55,448 nucleotides of DNA, taken from Salinicola rhizosphaerae (GTDB lineage Bacteria; Pseudomonadota; Gammaproteobacteria; Pseudomonadales; Halomonadaceae). Under the pieces are notes generated by a model. That model had not been told where the DNA came from. It saw only the letters and a program-made list of their open reading frames with translations, and did no database searches. The stretch is taken from contig NZ_BMZI01000002.1 of assembly GCF_014652715.1 (NCBI RefSeq), positions 373,214 to 428,661 of the forward strand. Direction: 5' to 3'. Shown piece after piece: positions 54,063 to 55,448 of this stretch; positions within the stretch are counted from its first letter, which is position 1; each line of letters begins with the position of its first letter. The translations under genes and the position numbers were made by a program.

Positions 54063-55370
54063 ATGTCCGAAACATCAATGACCCAATCGTCGATGAGCAA
54101 TGCGCAGCTCGACGAGCTCAAGAAACGCTATGTCGCCGATGGCGCGGCGAGCCCGGCGGGCCAGTTTGCCGCCCGTGCCGAGAATGCCGAACTGTGGGAC
54201 GAAGACGGCAAGCGCTTCATCGACTTCGCCGGGGGTATCGGCGTGCTCAATATTGGCCATCGTCATCCCAAGGTGGTCGCGGCGGTCAAGGCCCAGCTCG
54301 ACAAGCTGATGCACACCTGTCAGACCGTCATGCCTTATGAAGGCTACGTGCGCGTCGCGCAAAAGCTGAGCGAGCTGAGCCCGGTGCGCGGCCATGCCAA
54401 GGTGATGCTGGCCAACTCCGGTGCCGAGGCGCTGGAGAACGCGGTCAAGGTGGCACGCGCCGCGACCGGCCGCTCCAGCGTGATCTGTTTTACCGGCGGC
54501 TATCACGGTCGGACGTTCATGACGATGGCCATGAACGGCAAGGTCGCGCCATACCGCAACGACTTTGGTCCGATGCCCGGTCAGGTCTATCGAGCGGCCT
54601 ACCCGGTACCGTCTCTCGGCGTCAGCGAGGAGGATGCTATCCGCAGCCTCAAGATGACGCTCAAGACCGATGCCAACCCGCGCGATACCGCGGCCATCGT
54701 CATCGAGCCGGTGCTGGGCGAGGGCGGTTTTCACGCGGCGCCGCCGAGTTTTCTCAAGGCGCTGCGCGAGATCTGCGACGAGCATGGCATCCTGCTCATC
54801 GTCGACGAGGTGCAGTCAGGGTTCGGTCGTACGGGCAAACTGTTCGCGATCGAGCACAGCGGCGTCGAACCGGACATCATGACCATGGCCAAGAGCATGG
54901 CCGATGGCATGCCGATCTCGGCCGTTGTCGGCACCGACAAGGTGATGGATGCCTCCGGCGGCAACTCGCTCGGCGGGACCTATACCGGCAGCCCGGTCTC
55001 CTGTGCCGCGGTGCTGGCAGTGCTCGAGGTGTTCGAGGAGGAGCGTATTCTCGACAAGAGCCTGGCGCTCGGCGAGAAGCTCAAGGCCCGCTTCGAGACC
55101 TGGCAGCAGACGTATGCAAGCGTTGCCAATGTCCGCAATCTCGGCGCCATGGCGGCGTTCGACCTGGTGACTGACAAGCAGAGCGGTGAGCCTAATGCAG
55201 AGCTTGCGGGCCGGCTTTGCAAAACGGCTCGCGAGCGCGGCCTGATCCTGCTCTCCTGCGGGCTCTACGCCAACACCATTCGCTTTCTGATGCCGGTGAC
55301 GATCAGCGACGAGGTGCTCGCCGAGGGGCTGGATCTGATCGAGGCCATGCTGAGCGAATTCGGCGCCTGA
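54063..55370 (+). CDS. gabT: 4-aminobutyrate aminotransferase
   Basis: This is a PLP class-III aminotransferase of 435 residues from ATG 54063, which has AGGAGG upstream; the earlier ATG at 54021 has no such site. It carries FIDFAGGIGVLNIGHRHPKV, VMLANSGAEALENAVKVARA, the cofactor aspartate in IVDEVQSGFGRTGKLFA and the lysine in MTMAKSMADGMP. GABA transaminase makes succinate semialdehyde from GABA. A related substrate such as 5-aminovalerate is possible. A GGGGAG-ATG arrangement at 55434-55444 suggests that gabD begins just before the window ends. Confidence 0.9.
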   Translation: MSETSMTQSSMSNAQLDELKKRYVADGAASPAGQFAARAENAELWDEDGKRFIDFAGGIGVLNIGHRHPKVVAAVKAQLDKLMHTCQTVMPYEGYVRVAQKLSELSPVRGHAKVMLANSGAEALENAVKVARAATGRSSVICFTGGYHGRTFMTMAMNGKVAPYRNDFGPMPGQVYRAAYPVPSLGVSEEDAIRSLKMTLKTDANPRDTAAIVIEPVLGEGGFHAAPPSFLKALREICDEHGILLIVDEVQSGFGRTGKLFAIEHSGVEPDIMTMAKSMADGMPISAVVGTDKVMDASGGNSLGGTYTGSPVSCAAVLAVLEVFEEERILDKSLALGEKLKARFETWQQTYASVANVRNLGAMAAFDLVTDKQSGEPNAELAGRLCKTARERGLILLSCGLYANTIRFLMPVTISDEVLAEGLDLIEAMLSEFGA

Positions 55371-55448
55371 TCGCGAAGGCTTGCGGTCATCGAGCAAGCG
55401 GCGGATGCCCGCTTGGAATCAGAGCGGGGAGTGATCCATCGATGAAGG

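Noticed and set aside
55434-55448. Likely start of gabD (GGGGAG then ATG at 55442).
   Set aside because: Only two codons lie within the window, so the gene cannot be identified from sequence here.

Overview
The window is a dense, high-GC gammaproteobacterial chromosome segment around the replication origin. The gene set fits the family Halomonadaceae (Halomonas/Salinicola/Chromohalobacter type). That placement is an inference from origin-region genes arranged partly as in Pseudomonas, a glucosylglycerol-type osmolyte synthase, and a GC-rich codon bias; no 16S gene is present. No tRNA, rRNA, CRISPR array, insertion sequence or prophage was recognised.

Left arm (1-13.5 kb, all minus strand): glmU, then the F-type ATP synthase operon atpIBEFHAGDC with a near-consensus sigma70 promoter upstream of atpI and a rho-independent terminator after atpC. 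Next come parB, parA, rsmG and mnmG, with the mnmG stop overlapping the rsmG start. Upstream of mnmG lies a 730-bp gene-free region with an A/T-rich tract and several DnaA-box-like sites.

Middle block (14.2-36.7 kb, mixed strands): this separates mnmG from mnmE, which are usually neighbours near the origin in related bacteria. It holds a glutamine-type ABC transporter (glnHPQ-like), erpA, a ClC antiporter/channel, thiD-thiE-hemL preceded by a candidate 39-codon small gene, a kinase/AAA fusion protein, an orphan CsgD/VpsT-like regulator behind an A/T-rich leader, rdgB-hemW, an OmpA-type lipoprotein, and rlmJ. It continues with a transporter plus bifunctional glucosylglycerol-phosphate synthase/phosphatase operon for osmoprotection, an unusual lipoate ligase with swapped domains, a TIM-barrel isomerase, a DUF1127 small protein and a MocR regulator with its own repeat operator.

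Origin core (36.7-47.7 kb): mnmE, yidC, rnpA and rpmH run on the minus strand, and dnaA, dnaN, recF and gyrB on the plus strand. The 621-bp rpmH-dnaA spacer has three perfect DnaA boxes and an A/T-rich stretch and is the best oriC candidate. yidD is missing from its usual place between rnpA and yidC.

Right arm (47.7-55.4 kb): a small C39-like protein, a strongly diverged NRAMP-family transporter paired with a dihydrodipicolinate-synthase-family enzyme that share an operator-like motif, and a GABA-type module. That module is a MocR/GabR-like regulator divergent from an amino-acid permease and gabT, with two direct repeats 21 bp apart between them.

Points worth most attention are the two origin-like regions with perfect DnaA boxes scattered in nearby coding genes, the NRAMP homologue that has lost its metal-binding residues, the ggpPS operon, and the permuted lipoate ligase.
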